The translations under genes were made by a program, and so were the position numbers. A DNA stretch of 64,000 nt, taken from positions 73,950,427 to 74,014,426 of the forward strand of contig OZ034968.1 in assembly GCA_964030785.1 (NCBI GenBank), given 5' to 3'. Positions 46,535 through 56,644 of this stretch are shown in pieces; the first letter of the stretch is position 1, and every line of letters begins with the position of its first letter. Origin of the DNA: Siderastrea siderea (lineage: Eukaryota; Cnidaria; Anthozoa; Scleractinia; Rhizangiidae). The notes under the pieces are model-generated. The model was not told where the DNA came from. It ran no database searches and worked only from the letters and a program-made list of their open reading frames with translations.

Positions 46535-49500
46535 ATGTCTGTACTTAACATAAACATTGAAGAACTTTTGAAAGAACTTGATCCAACAACGTTACAAGCT
46601 TTAGAGCAATTACTTGCAGAGGACGCTCCTGCTGTTCGAAAAACTATTCAGAACATATTGGATGAACCTATTTCTGAGAAAGTGGAGCCGGAAGAGTTTA
46701 GATAAACCTTTAATTCCTAAAATATTTCAACCGACTCTCCTCCTCGTAAAAGAAGGGGGAGAAGAACACAAGAAATTTTGAGGAATTTTGATCCAATTTC
46801 TCGAGAAAATATCCGAAATGTTACAAACTATCAGAATGAAATTCTTGATTTATATGATAATACCGAATATGAGGGAGAAGAGGTAAGAGGGCGCCGTTTC
46901 ATTCGATGGCGCTTCATTCGAGACCTTGAAAGAGATTTAACATCCGATTTTATGACAAAAATACGAGATAAAGTTCATACATCTTTTTATGCTAGACATA
47001 TTTTTTCATATCAGCTACGCAACATTGAAGACGATTCGTCAATGGTGATGTACACTAACAAAGGTTCGCCTTGGTTTGAATATTTTTCTGATGCGGAGAA
47101 ATGGTTGAGTGAACGGGAGAAGGAACGACTGGACCCTGACAACATAAATAGAGCGGATACGAAATGGGTTTTTGAAAACCACTTTAATGTTGATATAAAG
47201 GTGGTGCTTGATCGTCAACCACTTTTAGGTACAGGACCATTACCAGATTGGCTGCGTAACCTTGCACATAACCGTTCGATGCTGGCTTTAGACACTTACA
47301 AAGACAACTTATGTTTATGGCGATGTATTGCGGTACACCGCGGTTCAAGACCAGATCGAAGTACAACGGCAGCACGGGAGCTTGCTAAGAGTTTTTTCAA
47401 TCTCATAGCTATTCCACAAGATTGCCGAAAAACATCTTTAGATGAACTTGATGAGGTTGAAAAACATCTTAATAAAAAACAAAATTTCAAAGATTGGTTG
47501 GGAATCTGTGTATATGAGCCTGAACGTGTGGAGGATGGTGAAGTGGTATGGCATCTTAGAAGGAAACCACCAGTCAAATTAACAAATATTTTGACAATTG
47601 GAATTTACGAAGGGCATGCTTTCGTTATAAAAGATATTACGAAGCTTGCAAAAACTTATGCATGTGTTCATTGCCGTTCAAGATTTACTAAAGCTTGCAA
47701 CCTTCAACGGCATATCCAAACATGTTCACAAGGAAAAACGGTGATTGATTGTCCGGCTGAAAAAGTTGAATTACCACAAACAGCTTTTGAGAAAGCCTTT
47801 TATCCAAAACATTCATCTTCTCTGGAATCTCTTCGTTGGCTTGAACAAGAAGCAGTACTTCGTAAAATTCACATTCACCACGCTCCTTGCGGGCATGGAG
47901 GTGAAAGATGGCTTGAGCGTGCACCTGTTGACGGTTACAACCATGAAACGAAGACTGTTTTTCAATATCACGGATGTCACTGGCGTGGATGCCGAAAATG
48001 CTACACTTATGATCGAAATAGAATTATTACTCATCATGACCAAACACGAGAAGATAGATTTAAAGCAACTGTTGAACGTACACAAAAGCTTCGAGCTGCT
48101 GGCTACCATGTAATCGAGGCATGGTCTTGTGAAGTGGGAGAAATAAATATTAAGTTGCCACAGACTCAAATACAAAGTTATCCACACGCGATATTGTATG
48201 ACTTTGAAGCATACGGAGATAAAAATCAGAGGAAGGAACCTACAGGCATGTTAACTATCGAAAACACACACGTACCAATTTCTGTTAGCATAGGTGACAC
48301 TTTAGAAAGAGAACCTACTCACATCTGTGAAAAAGATCCTGCGGATTTGGTTCATAAGTTTATGGAAGAACTTGAGAGGCGTGGGAAAAATATTCGGGAC
48401 CAAGTAAGAGCAGCGTTCATACCTGAAGATATGAATATGCTTACAAAAGCACAGCGCCTCAAAATAGAAGAATGGTGTAATCAGGTGCCAGTTCTTGGGT
48501 TTAACTCCGGGCGATATGATTTAAATCTTATCAGAGAACATTTCGCGGAACGTTTATCTGATACAACTGGTAAAGTAAGAGTTGCAAAAAATGGAAACAA
48601 AATTATGTTCATTTTGACTAAAAACTTTCGCTTTCTCGACAACATAAACTACTTAGGTCCGGGTACAAGTTATGAGAAATGGGTGAAAGCCTACGAATGC
48701 GAAACTGTAAAATCGTGGTTTCCGTATGAATGGTTTGACACACCTGAAAAACTTGATTTTCGCGGACTTCCGAAATATGAGGATTGGTATTCGAAGCTGA
48801 AGGGTGGTTATGTTCTCACCCAGGAAGAATGGGATGGGTGCCAGCGTCTGTTCAAAGAAAAGGGGATGTGTATCTTCGCAGACTGGCTGCGTTACTACAA
48901 TAATCTCGATGTAGCTCCTGGCCTCGAGGCACTGGAAAAGATGCGTGCTTTCTACACTGATAAAGGAATCGATATTTTGAAAGATGCTGTAAGTATCCCA
49001 GGTGTTAGTTTACATTACTTACTCCGCGGATGTGTTGAGAGGGGCGCAGATCTTTACAGCCCGTGCAAAGAAGCGTATGAGATGTTGAAAGAAGCTGTTG
49101 TCGGTGGCCCCAGTCTTGTTTTCACAAGATACCATGAAGTTGGAGTCACGAAGATAAGGTCTCATCGAATAGCGGAACCCCGTCTTTGCAAAAATATATT
49201 GGGTTACGACGCCAATGCTTTGTACTTATCAACCATGCTTAGAGACATGCCTTGTGGAAACGGAAGGGTCGTGCATTACAATAACGAAGCCGCCGCTCTC
49301 ATACTAACACAAAGGCTCAAAGAAGAAAAATGGTTCGGATTTGCAGAAGTTGATATAGAGATCCCTGAGCACTTACACCCAAAGTTTGAGGAAATGTGCC
49401 CGTTCTTCTACAACAAAGAGGTCCCTGTTGAAGCTGTGCCGCAACATATGCTTGACTACCTAAAACACACGAAGCGGAACCGCGGAGACGGAAAGAAGTT

Positions 49501-50454
49501 AGTGGGAGCATTGTCTGCAAAGAAGATATTATTATACGCTCCTCTACTTAGATGGTATCTTGAGCATGGAGCAGTGATCACAAATGTTTATCGAACGATT
49601 GACTATCAACCAACAAAAATATTCACATGGTTTGTAGAGCAAGTTACTGAAGCTCGTAGAACTGGAGATAAAGAAAAAAGCAAGGCTCTGTTGGCTGAGG
49701 TGTTTAAACTGTTAGGAAGTAGTGGGTATGGAAAGCTCATCGAAGCCTGGAGCGGCAAACAAACATCATTTACACTAAAGACGAAAAGGTAGTCGACAGA
49801 GCCTTGCGAAGCGCATATTTTAGTGATCTTGACGAGATCGGGCAGGCGTATGAGCTGGAAAGCCGGAAACCCCGGATCACAATCAGAAGACCATTTCAGG
49901 TAGGAATAGCTGTATATCAATTGGCAAAGCTTCGAACGCTTGAATTTTATTATGATTTTCTTGACAGATATTTTGACAGAAGAGATTTCGAATTGATTCA
50001 GATAGACACAGACAGCAATTACATGGCAATCAGCGCAGAAAAGTTGGAAGACATCGTCAAACCAGAGCTGCAAACAGAATTTGAGGCAAAAAAGCAAGAG
50101 TGGTTAGCTTGGGACAAGTGGAGCAGTCGGACCCCTGGACTCTTTAAACTCGAGTGTGAAGGCAGCAGAATGATTGCACTCTGCTCAAAATGTTATTTCG
50201 TCGACGAATCTGAGGGTGAAAAAAAGACGTTCAGCACAAAAGGGGTGTCGAAGAAACAAAACGAGATAACCTGGCAGCGTTTCAAGAAAGCTTTGGAAGG
50301 CAGCAAGGACATAGCAACTAATAGAGGTTTCAGGATGCGGGACGGGCAGATGGTCACTTACGAACAGCAGAAGCTGGGGTTGAGCGCTTACTACGACAAA
50401 CGCTGGGTATTGGAAGACGGCATTCACACACAACCGATCGAGTTTCATTGTTAG
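46535..50454 (+). pseudogene. polB: Protein-primed family B DNA polymerase (frameshifted)
   Basis: A frame starts at ATG 46535 and meets stops at about 46703; the main open stretch runs from about 46710 to 49792, and the C-terminal part continues in another frame to 50454, with the break near 49755. Seen in order: an N-terminal Polinton-type region (LALDTYKDNLCLWRC), a C2H2 finger (47662-47727), exonuclease motif I DFEAYGD (48199), motif II region GFNSGRYDLNLI (about 48495), polymerase motif A DANALYLS (49207), a motif B-like stretch GSSGYGK (about 49715) and motif C DTDS (50005-50016). About 1300 codons is usual for Polinton polymerases. It replicates the linear element from a protein primer. 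The two breaks make this copy inactive as read. Confidence 0.93.
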
Positions 50455-51451
50455 ATTGCCGGTGGTAGTTGTGTATCTGGAGGGACAACCAAAAGCTCTT
50501 CGCGGACAAACCAGCGTTTTGGTCCGTCAAACAAATAATAGATAACCGGTGCGTCTGGTTTTATCATAATCTTTTCAATCTCGTAAACATTCAAAGACCA
50601 GATTGGGTCGGTTGCTCTTCGCCGACCACCTTCAAGTTCACCAGGTTGATAGAGATAGCGAACACTTAAACCGGACGGGAGCTTTTTTTCGTTTACACCA
50701 ACAGGTCTCAAATAAGATGTCGAGGATTTGGATGGAACAGTTTTCTTTTTGATGGCATCAACGGGTTTTTGACAGTCAGCCGAGTGACTTCTTTATTCAA
50801 AGCTGAAATAACAGCGGGCAGTCGGGCCACCCATTCAGTCGATCTTTTGTCTTCTGGGAGGCGCATTTCAACCCCATATTGGTGTCCAAACAGTCGTTCA
50901 GCCAGGGTGCGGTTGAATCTTTCAACGATAGCTTGATCACGGTGAATATCCACACGACCACGTCTAACCTCAACATTATGTTTCGAAAGCAGTTGATTCA
51001 CAGCGCCCATAAACTCACGAACAGGATCGACCTGAAGCAGTTTCGGCCACTTTAAAGGACCACGACTATAAATCCGTTCCAGAGCAGCTGCAACTTCTTT
51101 AGCCTCTTTTGTGGTCAACGGTTCGGCCTCTTTGTATCGAGAGGCCACATCTACCACCGTGAGGGCATATTTAAAAGTTTTACGGGAGCGTGGTGGGCGA
51201 TCGTGTGGGAGATACAGAAGATCGGCGTGGTGAACTTTGTTTGGAACAGGAACATCAAATTTCGGTCTTGGAATGTAACGTGGGGCTGGTAAATAAACCT
51301 GCCAAAGAGCTTGCTTCATCAACCAGTTTTGAGCCACACCTTCCGAGACTTTCGCTGCCTGGGCTAATTTCTTAATTGCTGCAAACCCTTTCCAATACCC
51401 TTGCGGGCTGTAATAAATTTTTGACAACCTATTGAAAATGCGCGTGCTCAT
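50451..51451 (-). pseudogene. int: Retroviral-type (DDE) integrase, frameshifted near the C-terminus
   Basis: The frame from ATG 51451 to a stop at 50708 encodes 247 residues; the C-terminal domain continues in a shifted frame to 50451. Catalytic residues are visible: Asp in HHADLLYLP (about residue 77), Asp in LLQVDPVREF (142) and Glu in VERFNRTLAE (177), giving the D,D-35-E-type spacing of retroviral integrases. The usual Gly in the VDxGxEF motif is Val. The C-terminal part (GLSVRYLYQPGE, YEIEKIMI) resembles the chromo/SH3-like tail of Polinton integrases. It is convergent with the polymerase (3' ends overlap by 4 bp). It would insert the element with a 6-bp target duplication, by family knowledge. 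Confidence 0.92.
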
Positions 51452-51473
51452 TGTATACCATACACAATAAAAA

Positions 51474-51749
51474 ATGGACGACCCGTTTGGTTGTTTGCAA
51501 GGTGAGAAAATTTCGTCGAAAATAATTCAAGAAACATTGCAAAAAAGAAATGAATTACATTCATACCCATTATCAAAAAAGATTAACCATTGTCCTTCAT
51601 GCGAGGAGCAATTATTTTATGTGGTGAATGAGTTCTGTCGTGAATGTCCAAAATGTGGTAGAGTGTTTGAATGTGATGATGATGAACAGCTTCAAGAAGA
51701 AAATCGGGAAAGAAGTTCCACTGCGCCCCCTTCGACTAATTTTCATTAA
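51474..51749 (+). CDS. Small zinc-ribbon-like protein (91 aa)
   Basis: ATG 51474, stop at 51749. It has CPSCEEQ and CRECPKCG, two CxxC-type knuckles spaced like a zinc ribbon, and an acidic tail. It is divergent from the integrase with only 22 bp between start codons, so the promoters must overlap. A role in transcription or DNA binding is inference. Small ORFs at this spot vary between Polintons. Confidence 0.7.
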   Translation: MDDPFGCLQGEKISSKIIQETLQKRNELHSYPLSKKINHCPSCEEQLFYVVNEFCRECPKCGRVFECDDDEQLQEENRERSSTAPPSTNFH

Positions 51750-51782
51750 AAAAATATTTTTCGGAAATGGAACATTTACAAA

Positions 51783-52019
51783 ATGTTTTCTTCCAGCGAG
51801 ATCGCTTTTCTGGGAAATGTTGTTGCTGAATTTCAGGCGAAAACCGGCAAGTCAGTGAACTACCCCTGTTTTCTGCACAATTATTTTGAAATGGTACCTT
51901 CTGAATGCTGGCCCAACAAAAAAGAAATTATGGAATCTATTTCTCATCACCTTCCTAAAACTTTTGCAAGCAGGCGGCGCGCAAAACAGGAGTTTGAAAA
52001 GTGGTGGTCAAACAATTAA
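51783..52019 (+). CDS. Small provirus protein of unknown function (78 aa)
   Basis: ATG 51783 to stop 52019, 33 bp after the previous gene in the same direction, so probably co-transcribed. Composition is protein-like with aromatic and charged residues (FLHNYFEMVPSECW, RRRAKQEFEKWW). It may be a small helical DNA- or protein-binding factor. No family is recognised. It ends at the convergence point with the minus-strand genes. Confidence 0.6.
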   Translation: MFSSSEIAFLGNVVAEFQAKTGKSVNYPCFLHNYFEMVPSECWPNKKEIMESISHHLPKTFASRRRAKQEFEKWWSNN

Positions 52020-52330
52020 GGTTCTTCATACACATTTTCATATTTGCCTGTTTTTGGATTTTTCACCAAACGCATGACAGTACCTTTTTTTGGATTAGTC
52101 CAAAATTTCTTGCTTGTGACACCAGTTGGTCCTGTGAAAGCATTTTTCGCAATATCACCTTTCCAATACCGATCGAATACAGGTTTTGTGGAAGGAATCG
52201 TTTTTTTTTGTCAAAGTTTCGGCAAATTTTATTGCTTCCAATGGTTTATCCAAAACACCAGCCCCTTTTTGTTCCAATTCTAACGCTTGTTTATCAGACA
52301 AAAACTTGATTTCATTATTCCACAACTAGC
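52018..52330 (-). pseudogene. Remnant of a minus-strand provirus gene, frameshifted
   Basis: Two overlapping minus-strand frames cover 52330-52018, switching at a T9 run near 52201. The downstream part ends in KNPKTGKYENVYEEP just before the stop, beside the opposite-strand stop at 52019. The upstream part (NEIKFLSDKQALELEQ) has no start codon and follows a stop. It seems to be the decayed C-terminal half of a conserved small protein; the family is unknown. Confidence 0.45.
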
Positions 52331-52434
52331 ACATTTTACCTTCAAACGTTTTTATTGTTCTTTGTTGGTACAACTCTTTCACTCCCTGGCACATTGGGCG
52401 TGCGCCGCTTTTCTTTCACACAGTACACTTTCAT
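52310..52434 (-). pseudogene. Decayed CxxCG zinc protein, copy 1
   Basis: From ATG about 52434 (MKVYCVKEKRRTPN) the frame resembles the start of the gene at 53169-53351, and a CASCG-like motif follows in a shifted frame near 52325-52345. This matches the small YCVK...CxxCGxxK proteins found in Polintons/adintoviruses, so it is probably a broken paralogue. Confidence 0.5.
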
Positions 52435-52477
52435 TGTATATATTTCATGAAAAATAATTCTTCACTGTTTCGGCACA

Positions 52478-53185
52478 TCAAACCCTTTTTTGTTGTTTCA
52501 AACCCAACCCTAACTTTTGTTTAGCATTGATTGTATTTCTTGCAGCCGCATGACCCCACTGCCTTTGTTTGTAAGGAACTTTGTCAAGAGCCTTCACCAT
52601 TTTTTTATCCGCTTTGTGTTTGCATTTTTTGAGATTTTCACCGTATTTTTTTTCACGGTTGGAACAAACATCATAATCAATATCATGTTGCATAGCAATC
52701 GCATCTGTTGCACCTGTTGGTGGTTGATATATTTCCAGAGTTTCACCCGTTTCTGGATCGTAGTTAACCTGCTTTTCAAGAGGGTTGTATGGACCTGTGT
52801 AATTATGCCCCGGTAATGTCCAACCTTTTTTTGGTTTCGGAAATTTCCCAATTGCTGCATGTATATCAAACCCAGCACCATCCAAATCAGGTCTGTCAGT
52901 TTTGTAACGTTGGTTTGGTCTAACTTTAGTTGAAAGTTGATCTAACGCTTCACTTCCAACCTTTTGAATGACTGGGCGGCTTTGTCAAGAGTGTAATTTA
53001 TCGCTTTCTTTTGCAATTTAGGGTCTCTCATTGCTTCAGAAGCGTAATATCTTCCAGCTTCAAAACCTTTTTTCGCAAGATATGGTATTCCTTTTGTAAT
53101 AGCAAGATCACCAACTGCCATAGCAACGTAGCCGAATATTCCACTGCCCTCCGCAAGGGAGGGCTCACCTAGTTTCCCGACCGAA
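52478..53185 (-). pseudogene. Phospholipase A2-like virion protein with hydrophobic N-terminus (frameshifted)
   Basis: Two minus-strand frames (about 53185-52942 and 52885-52478, the latter open upstream to about 52955) belong to one gene with a shift near 52950. The N-terminal part has a hydrophobic stretch (IFGYVAMAVGDLAI). The C-terminal part is like the parvovirus/adintovirus PLA2: a calcium-loop-like LPGHNYTGPYNPLE and the catalytic MQHDIDYDVC (HDxxY). The canonical loop YxGPGN reads YTGPYN, so a Gly is replaced by Tyr. In parvoviruses the domain breaches endosomal membranes during entry; an equivalent role here is inference. It ends in a basic tail. Confidence 0.8.
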
Positions 53186-53351
53186 AACGTGATTTTATTT
53201 TTCCACAACTAGTACATTTCACCAAGAAATATTTTCTATTGTTTTTTGATTTTTTGTTTTGTTCACTTCCCCGTTTATTGGGCGTATACCTATTTTCTTT
53301 AACACAGTATACATTGTCTGGATACCATTCACCGTTCGAGTAGTATTCCAT
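53169..53351 (-). CDS. Small CxxCG zinc protein, copy 2 (60 aa)
   Basis: ATG 53351, stop 53169. It contains VYCVKENRYTPNKRG near the middle and KCTSCGKIKSRFRSG at the end. Together with the single upstream Cys this resembles the small zinc-binding proteins common in Polintons. It overlaps the start of the next downstream gene and lies head-to-tail with copy 3 (22-bp overlap). Function unknown. Confidence 0.7.
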   Translation of the reverse strand: MEYYSNGEWYPDNVYCVKENRYTPNKRGSEQNKKSKNNRKYFLVKCTSCGKIKSRFRSGN

Positions 53352-53721
53352 TTTTATATTTTAATAATAAAAATTTTTTTACGATATTTGATTGATTTAT
53401 GTAATTACAATTTTTCGATTTCCTATTGACAAACACACTTTTCATTTTTCCGCAATTACCGCACTTTGTTTTTAAAACTACTCTTTTGGAATTAACAAAA
53501 TAGGTGGTTAATGACATGTTGAGTGTATAACGTTGTTCTCTTGAACATAAAGCCCTTACATGAAATGAATATTTTGTTGTTGAAATTTGTTTATGAACCA
53601 AACCCCAACCCAAAACCGCTCGCTCCCTTAGTTTAATGGAAACGTAATTTTTATAAATTATTTCACGTAACTCAGGAGATAGTTTTTGTATGTTCTCGGT
53701 AAAATCGCTTACAACCTCCAT
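53329..53721 (-). CDS. CxxCG zinc protein, copy 3 (130 aa)
   Basis: ATG 53721, stop 53329. The N-terminal half is helical (FTENIQKLSPELREIIYKNY, F-box-like in feel); the C-terminal part has KCGNCGKMKSVFVNRK, the same knuckle as copies 1 and 2. A role in DNA binding or in recruiting host factors would be speculation. It is a separate gene from the protease upstream (53741). Confidence 0.65.
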   Translation of the reverse strand: MEVVSDFTENIQKLSPELREIIYKNYVSIKLRERAVLGWGLVHKQISTTKYSFHVRALCSREQRYTLNMSLTTYFVNSKRVVLKTKCGNCGKMKSVFVNRKSKNCNYINQSNIVKKFLLLKYKNGILLER

Positions 53722-53740
53722 TTCATTTTTTCTATATATT

Positions 53741-54190
53741 TCATGAAAAATAATTTTTCACTGTTTCCTCGTTTTCAAGTAAATCATTGGAGAACATTTT
53801 CAAAATATCGGCAAAACTTGTTCCTTTATTTCTTTCATTCAAAAAGAGAAGGCAGTAGTAACCACATCTTACACTTTGTTCCCATTGAATTTGGTTATCA
53901 TTTCTGAAAAAATGTGTCATCCCGTGCATTGACATTTCTTGTTCCCATTCCAAAGGTGGTGGAAGCGCAAATGAATCAAAATACTCGTAAGTACCTTTGC
54001 CTTTGGCAGGCCAACAACATACCCAGTGAGTTCCCAAACTTCCAAAATCATCCAAGTTGATAATACATGGAGAATGAAACAAAGGTTTTGTTTCATTTCT
54101 GCTAAAAATACCTTTTATTGGAATTCGTAAAAAGTTGCACCATTTTCTTAGGTCAATGTTGGATAGTGGTTTATCTTCAAATTTTAGTTT
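53741..54190 (-). CDS. Adenain-like cysteine protease
   Basis: The open frame ends at 53741 and extends to about 54190, beyond the first internal Met (54082). The catalytic layout of adenovirus-type proteases is visible: His in GSLGTHWVCCW, Asp in YEYFDSFALPP, and Cys in VRCGYYCLLFLNE with a Gln shortly before. Upstream in the same frame are LSNIDLRKWC and PIKGIFSRNE, typical of Polinton protease N-termini, but no ATG precedes them. Either the start codon was lost in the A/T run at 54186-54197 or a non-ATG start is used. It would cleave virion precursors during maturation. Confidence 0.88.
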   Translation of the reverse strand, partial: KLKFEDKPLSNIDLRKWCNFLRIPIKGIFSRNETKPLFHSPCIINLDDFGSLGTHWVCCWPAKGKGTYEYFDSFALPPPLEWEQEMSMHGMTHFFRNDNQIQWEQSVRCGYYCLLFLNERNKGTSFADILKMFSNDLLENEETVKNYFS

Positions 54191-54897
54191 TTTTTTAAAT
54201 GATAATAATCATCCCAAGTTCCAAAAAAAGGTGGAGGTTGAATTTGCATTCCTTTACCTTTTTTAGGAGGTGGTGGTAAAGGTGGTGTTTGTCGTCGTTT
54301 TCGTGATTGTGGTGGTGGTTGAGTTTGCATACCTTTTCCGATTATTTTTCTAACTAAATCAAGGGCTAAAGGTACTCCGATAGACGCCAACATACCAAGG
54401 AAGCCACCATACTGTGCTGAACCTCCCTTTACAAAACCTTGTCCAACAAGATATTGTTCTGCCTCCTTTTTCTGAGTAGGAGTCATTTTATGGACAAGTT
54501 TATAAAGTTCAATTTCCTTCGGTCCAAAACCCTTTCCGAATATCTTTTTCAGCACCTTTTCAGCGCCGAAACTCAAACCTGCACTTGCCAATGCCCCAAG
54601 GGCTGACTTTATCAAAGGTCGTGCCAAACCTAACATAGTAGAAAACAAACTTCCACCACGTTGCGCAGTATTTCGAATCTGAGTTTGGCTTAATTTTATT
54701 TCCATTCCTTTACCTGCCGCTGAGGTTTTCTTCAGTCGCGAGATTTGAGTAGCAGTGAGAAGTAGTTCGTCACCGCGTCCAATTTGGCCTGGTTTAACTC
54801 TCAGAGTAACAGCTGTCTTCGAAACATAAGCTTTTTGAAGTTTCTTTTTCTGACCATCAGTCAGTGCGATTTTATATGGATGATAAGTTGTGCTCAT
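54184..54897 (-). CDS. Membrane-active minor virion protein (pVI-like role), 237 aa
   Basis: ATG 54897, stop 54184. The basic N-terminus has repeats near LTDGQKKKLQKAY and ATQISRLKK; two amphipathic/hydrophobic segments (about residues 85-112 and 160-185) lie between KGFG/GKGM motifs; the tail is Pro/Lys-rich (QPPPQSRKRRQ, PPLPPPPKKGKG). Gly-Lys-Gly motifs may be protease processing sites. Position between protease and capsid genes fits a minor capsid or membrane-lytic protein. The role is inferred from Polinton gene order and composition. Confidence 0.65.
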   Translation of the reverse strand: MSTTYHPYKIALTDGQKKKLQKAYVSKTAVTLRVKPGQIGRGDELLLTATQISRLKKTSAAGKGMEIKLSQTQIRNTAQRGGSLFSTMLGLARPLIKSALGALASAGLSFGAEKVLKKIFGKGFGPKEIELYKLVHKMTPTQKKEAEQYLVGQGFVKGGSAQYGGFLGMLASIGVPLALDLVRKIIGKGMQTQPPPQSRKRRQTPPLPPPPKKGKGMQIQPPPFFGTWDDYYHLKKN

Positions 54898-54936
54898 CGT
54901 GCGTGTATATTATATTCAGAATTTTTTCAATTTTTT

Positions 54937-56199
54937 CTAGACGACGACAAGTTCATTCCCAATTTGCTTCAGCACAAATTCTTCCTCATTCAAAACTGCG
55001 GCAAAGATTGTGTAATCTTGAGCGTTAGCGGCTTCATTCAGTTTGTAATGGAAATCGAGCTGTTGTGGGTCGTTTGTCGCAGGTTTTTTGCTATTTCGTA
55101 GATCAAAGTAGATAATTGGGTATAACTTCTGAAAGTTGGCGGGCTTCAGCTGAACACCGCTATTGTAGTCGTTCTTTCTGTATCTGAAATTGATTAAATC
55201 ATTATAAATTACCATTTTTTCGCTATTATCGTATTCAAGCTCAGGGTAAAATTCTGTGCCGTATTGAAGGCGACAAGTGGCTAATCTTGCGGAGTTATCA
55301 CCGTCGATATCGAATGTGTCAAAGAAGTAAGGGTTTTGTGTATAAGTATTTTCTTTCTGGGTTTGTTGAAAAAATATGAAGACATGCTTCGGGTTTTTTA
55401 CCCCAGGTGTAATCAACCACTTACCTGTTGCATCCCTTCGGGAGGTGCTGGGATGCAAAACTTCTTTCATGTATTTCCATTGGGTCGGCTTCAAGAAGTT
55501 GTCATTGACCAGGGTTTGTCCTCGGCCAGTAAAACGTAATTGTGGAACCCTCAACTCCAATTTTCGGACGACAATCCTTCGAGCTGTTCCATCGTCTTGG
55601 TAAATCATTTCAGGGTCATCTTGCAAATCAATTTCAAACTCAAGTTTCATTGGTGGCAGCAGCCTGTCGGATAGACTTTCAAAGAAGGAGTATCGGTTCA
55701 AAGGGATAATAGTTTGAACTGTCTCGCCTTCATGTGTTAGAAGTGCCCTTGCCCGCATTCCAGCGTTAGTCGCGTTTTCATTAGTCACTGTCGTGGCAGC
55801 AGTGTCAAGATACCAAAATTGGCTTTCTGCCGCGGTTCCCGAAAAATCGTTCGAAAAGTCAAGCAGGTTTTTGATGAAAATAATCTTGTGGATATTGCCG
55901 GCCGCGTACAGAGTTTTTCCCACTGATTTAAGAGTCAAACTTTTGATCAATGAGAAAAAACCGTTGATCGGAGCCGATTCAGTGCCAGTGCCAATGTTTG
56001 CTCCATTTGCTGTGGCCTCAAACTTGAAATCTACGAGGAAAAAAGCATTGTACCAGTCATAAAAATTGTTCCGATCGTTCACCGTGAATTTGTAGTTCGT
56101 CTTTTTTTGAGGTTGGCCATTACCAGGGAAGGAGAGTGGGGTGTCTAAATTAATTGAAATGTATGAAGTCTTCTCGAGGTATTGTGGAGTTCTGAACAT
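54937..56199 (-). CDS. mcp: Major capsid protein, double-jelly-roll type, 420 aa
   Basis: ATG 56199, stop 54937; intact. The beta-rich sequence of 420 residues includes the N-terminal strand pattern (SYISINLDTPLSF), INGFFSLIKSLTLKS, LPPMKLEFEIDLQ and PIIYFDLRNSKKP. Length and position upstream of the pVI-like gene and downstream of the penton gene match Polinton/adintovirus hexon-like capsid proteins. It would form the trimeric capsomers of an icosahedral virion. Assignment rests on context and general pattern, not a structure search. No breaks are seen, in contrast with the polymerase. Confidence 0.88.
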   Translation of the reverse strand: MFRTPQYLEKTSYISINLDTPLSFPGNGQPQKKTNYKFTVNDRNNFYDWYNAFFLVDFKFEATANGANIGTGTESAPINGFFSLIKSLTLKSVGKTLYAAGNIHKIIFIKNLLDFSNDFSGTAAESQFWYLDTAATTVTNENATNAGMRARALLTHEGETVQTIIPLNRYSFFESLSDRLLPPMKLEFEIDLQDDPEMIYQDDGTARRIVVRKLELRVPQLRFTGRGQTLVNDNFLKPTQWKYMKEVLHPSTSRRDATGKWLITPGVKNPKHVFIFFQQTQKENTYTQNPYFFDTFDIDGDNSARLATCRLQYGTEFYPELEYDNSEKMVIYNDLINFRYRKNDYNSGVQLKPANFQKLYPIIYFDLRNSKKPATNDPQQLDFHYKLNEAANAQDYTIFAAVLNEEEFVLKQIGNELVVV

Positions 56200-56272
56200 G
56201 TTGACAATCGTTTATATTAAGAGAAAAAATTTTTCTGTGTTTAAATTTCGTTTGCCAAAATTCGATTTAATT

Positions 56273-56617
56273 TCACAAGGGCGTCTGATTTTTTTGGCGT
56301 TTGTTTTTGCAAAATATTTGTAAGTTTCTTTTTTGCATCCTGAGACAACGGTTTTCGTTTTTTCGCTCTTGCAGTATTTTTCGTATTTGTTTCGAACCTT
56401 TTTCAACAGCAAGGTCACCAACTTTCTGACCCGCTTTTTCAGCGATTGTTTTTGTGGCTTTTTCGGTAGTTTTCTTTGCCACGTTCTTTACATTGTTTTT
56501 GAATACTTTACCGATGGTCATGAAGGTGTCACGGATCACACCCGACCCTTTGTGTTGATATCGATAACTTCCGGTATTTTCGTCAAAGAATCTTGCCCAC
56601 TCGCTAGGGTGATTCAT
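56273..56617 (-). CDS. Basic core-like protein, 114 aa (possible shifted C-terminus)
   Basis: ATG 56617, stop 56273. It starts MNHPSEWARFFDENTGSYRY and continues into a Lys/Ala-rich helical part (KNNVKNVAKKTTEKATK). An overlapping frame to 56212 is equally basic, so a late frameshift may have changed the tail. It lies between the penton and capsid genes. A DNA-packing or scaffold role is inferred from its charge. Confidence 0.6.
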   Translation of the reverse strand: MNHPSEWARFFDENTGSYRYQHKGSGVIRDTFMTIGKVFKNNVKNVAKKTTEKATKTIAEKAGQKVGDLAVEKGSKQIRKILQERKNENRCLRMQKRNLQIFCKNKRQKNQTPL

Positions 56618-56644
56618 GATTGTATATTTATACCAACAAAAACC

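Noticed and set aside
47184..48187. Opposite-strand ORFs within the polymerase
   Set aside because: They are shadows of a long, domain-bearing coding frame.
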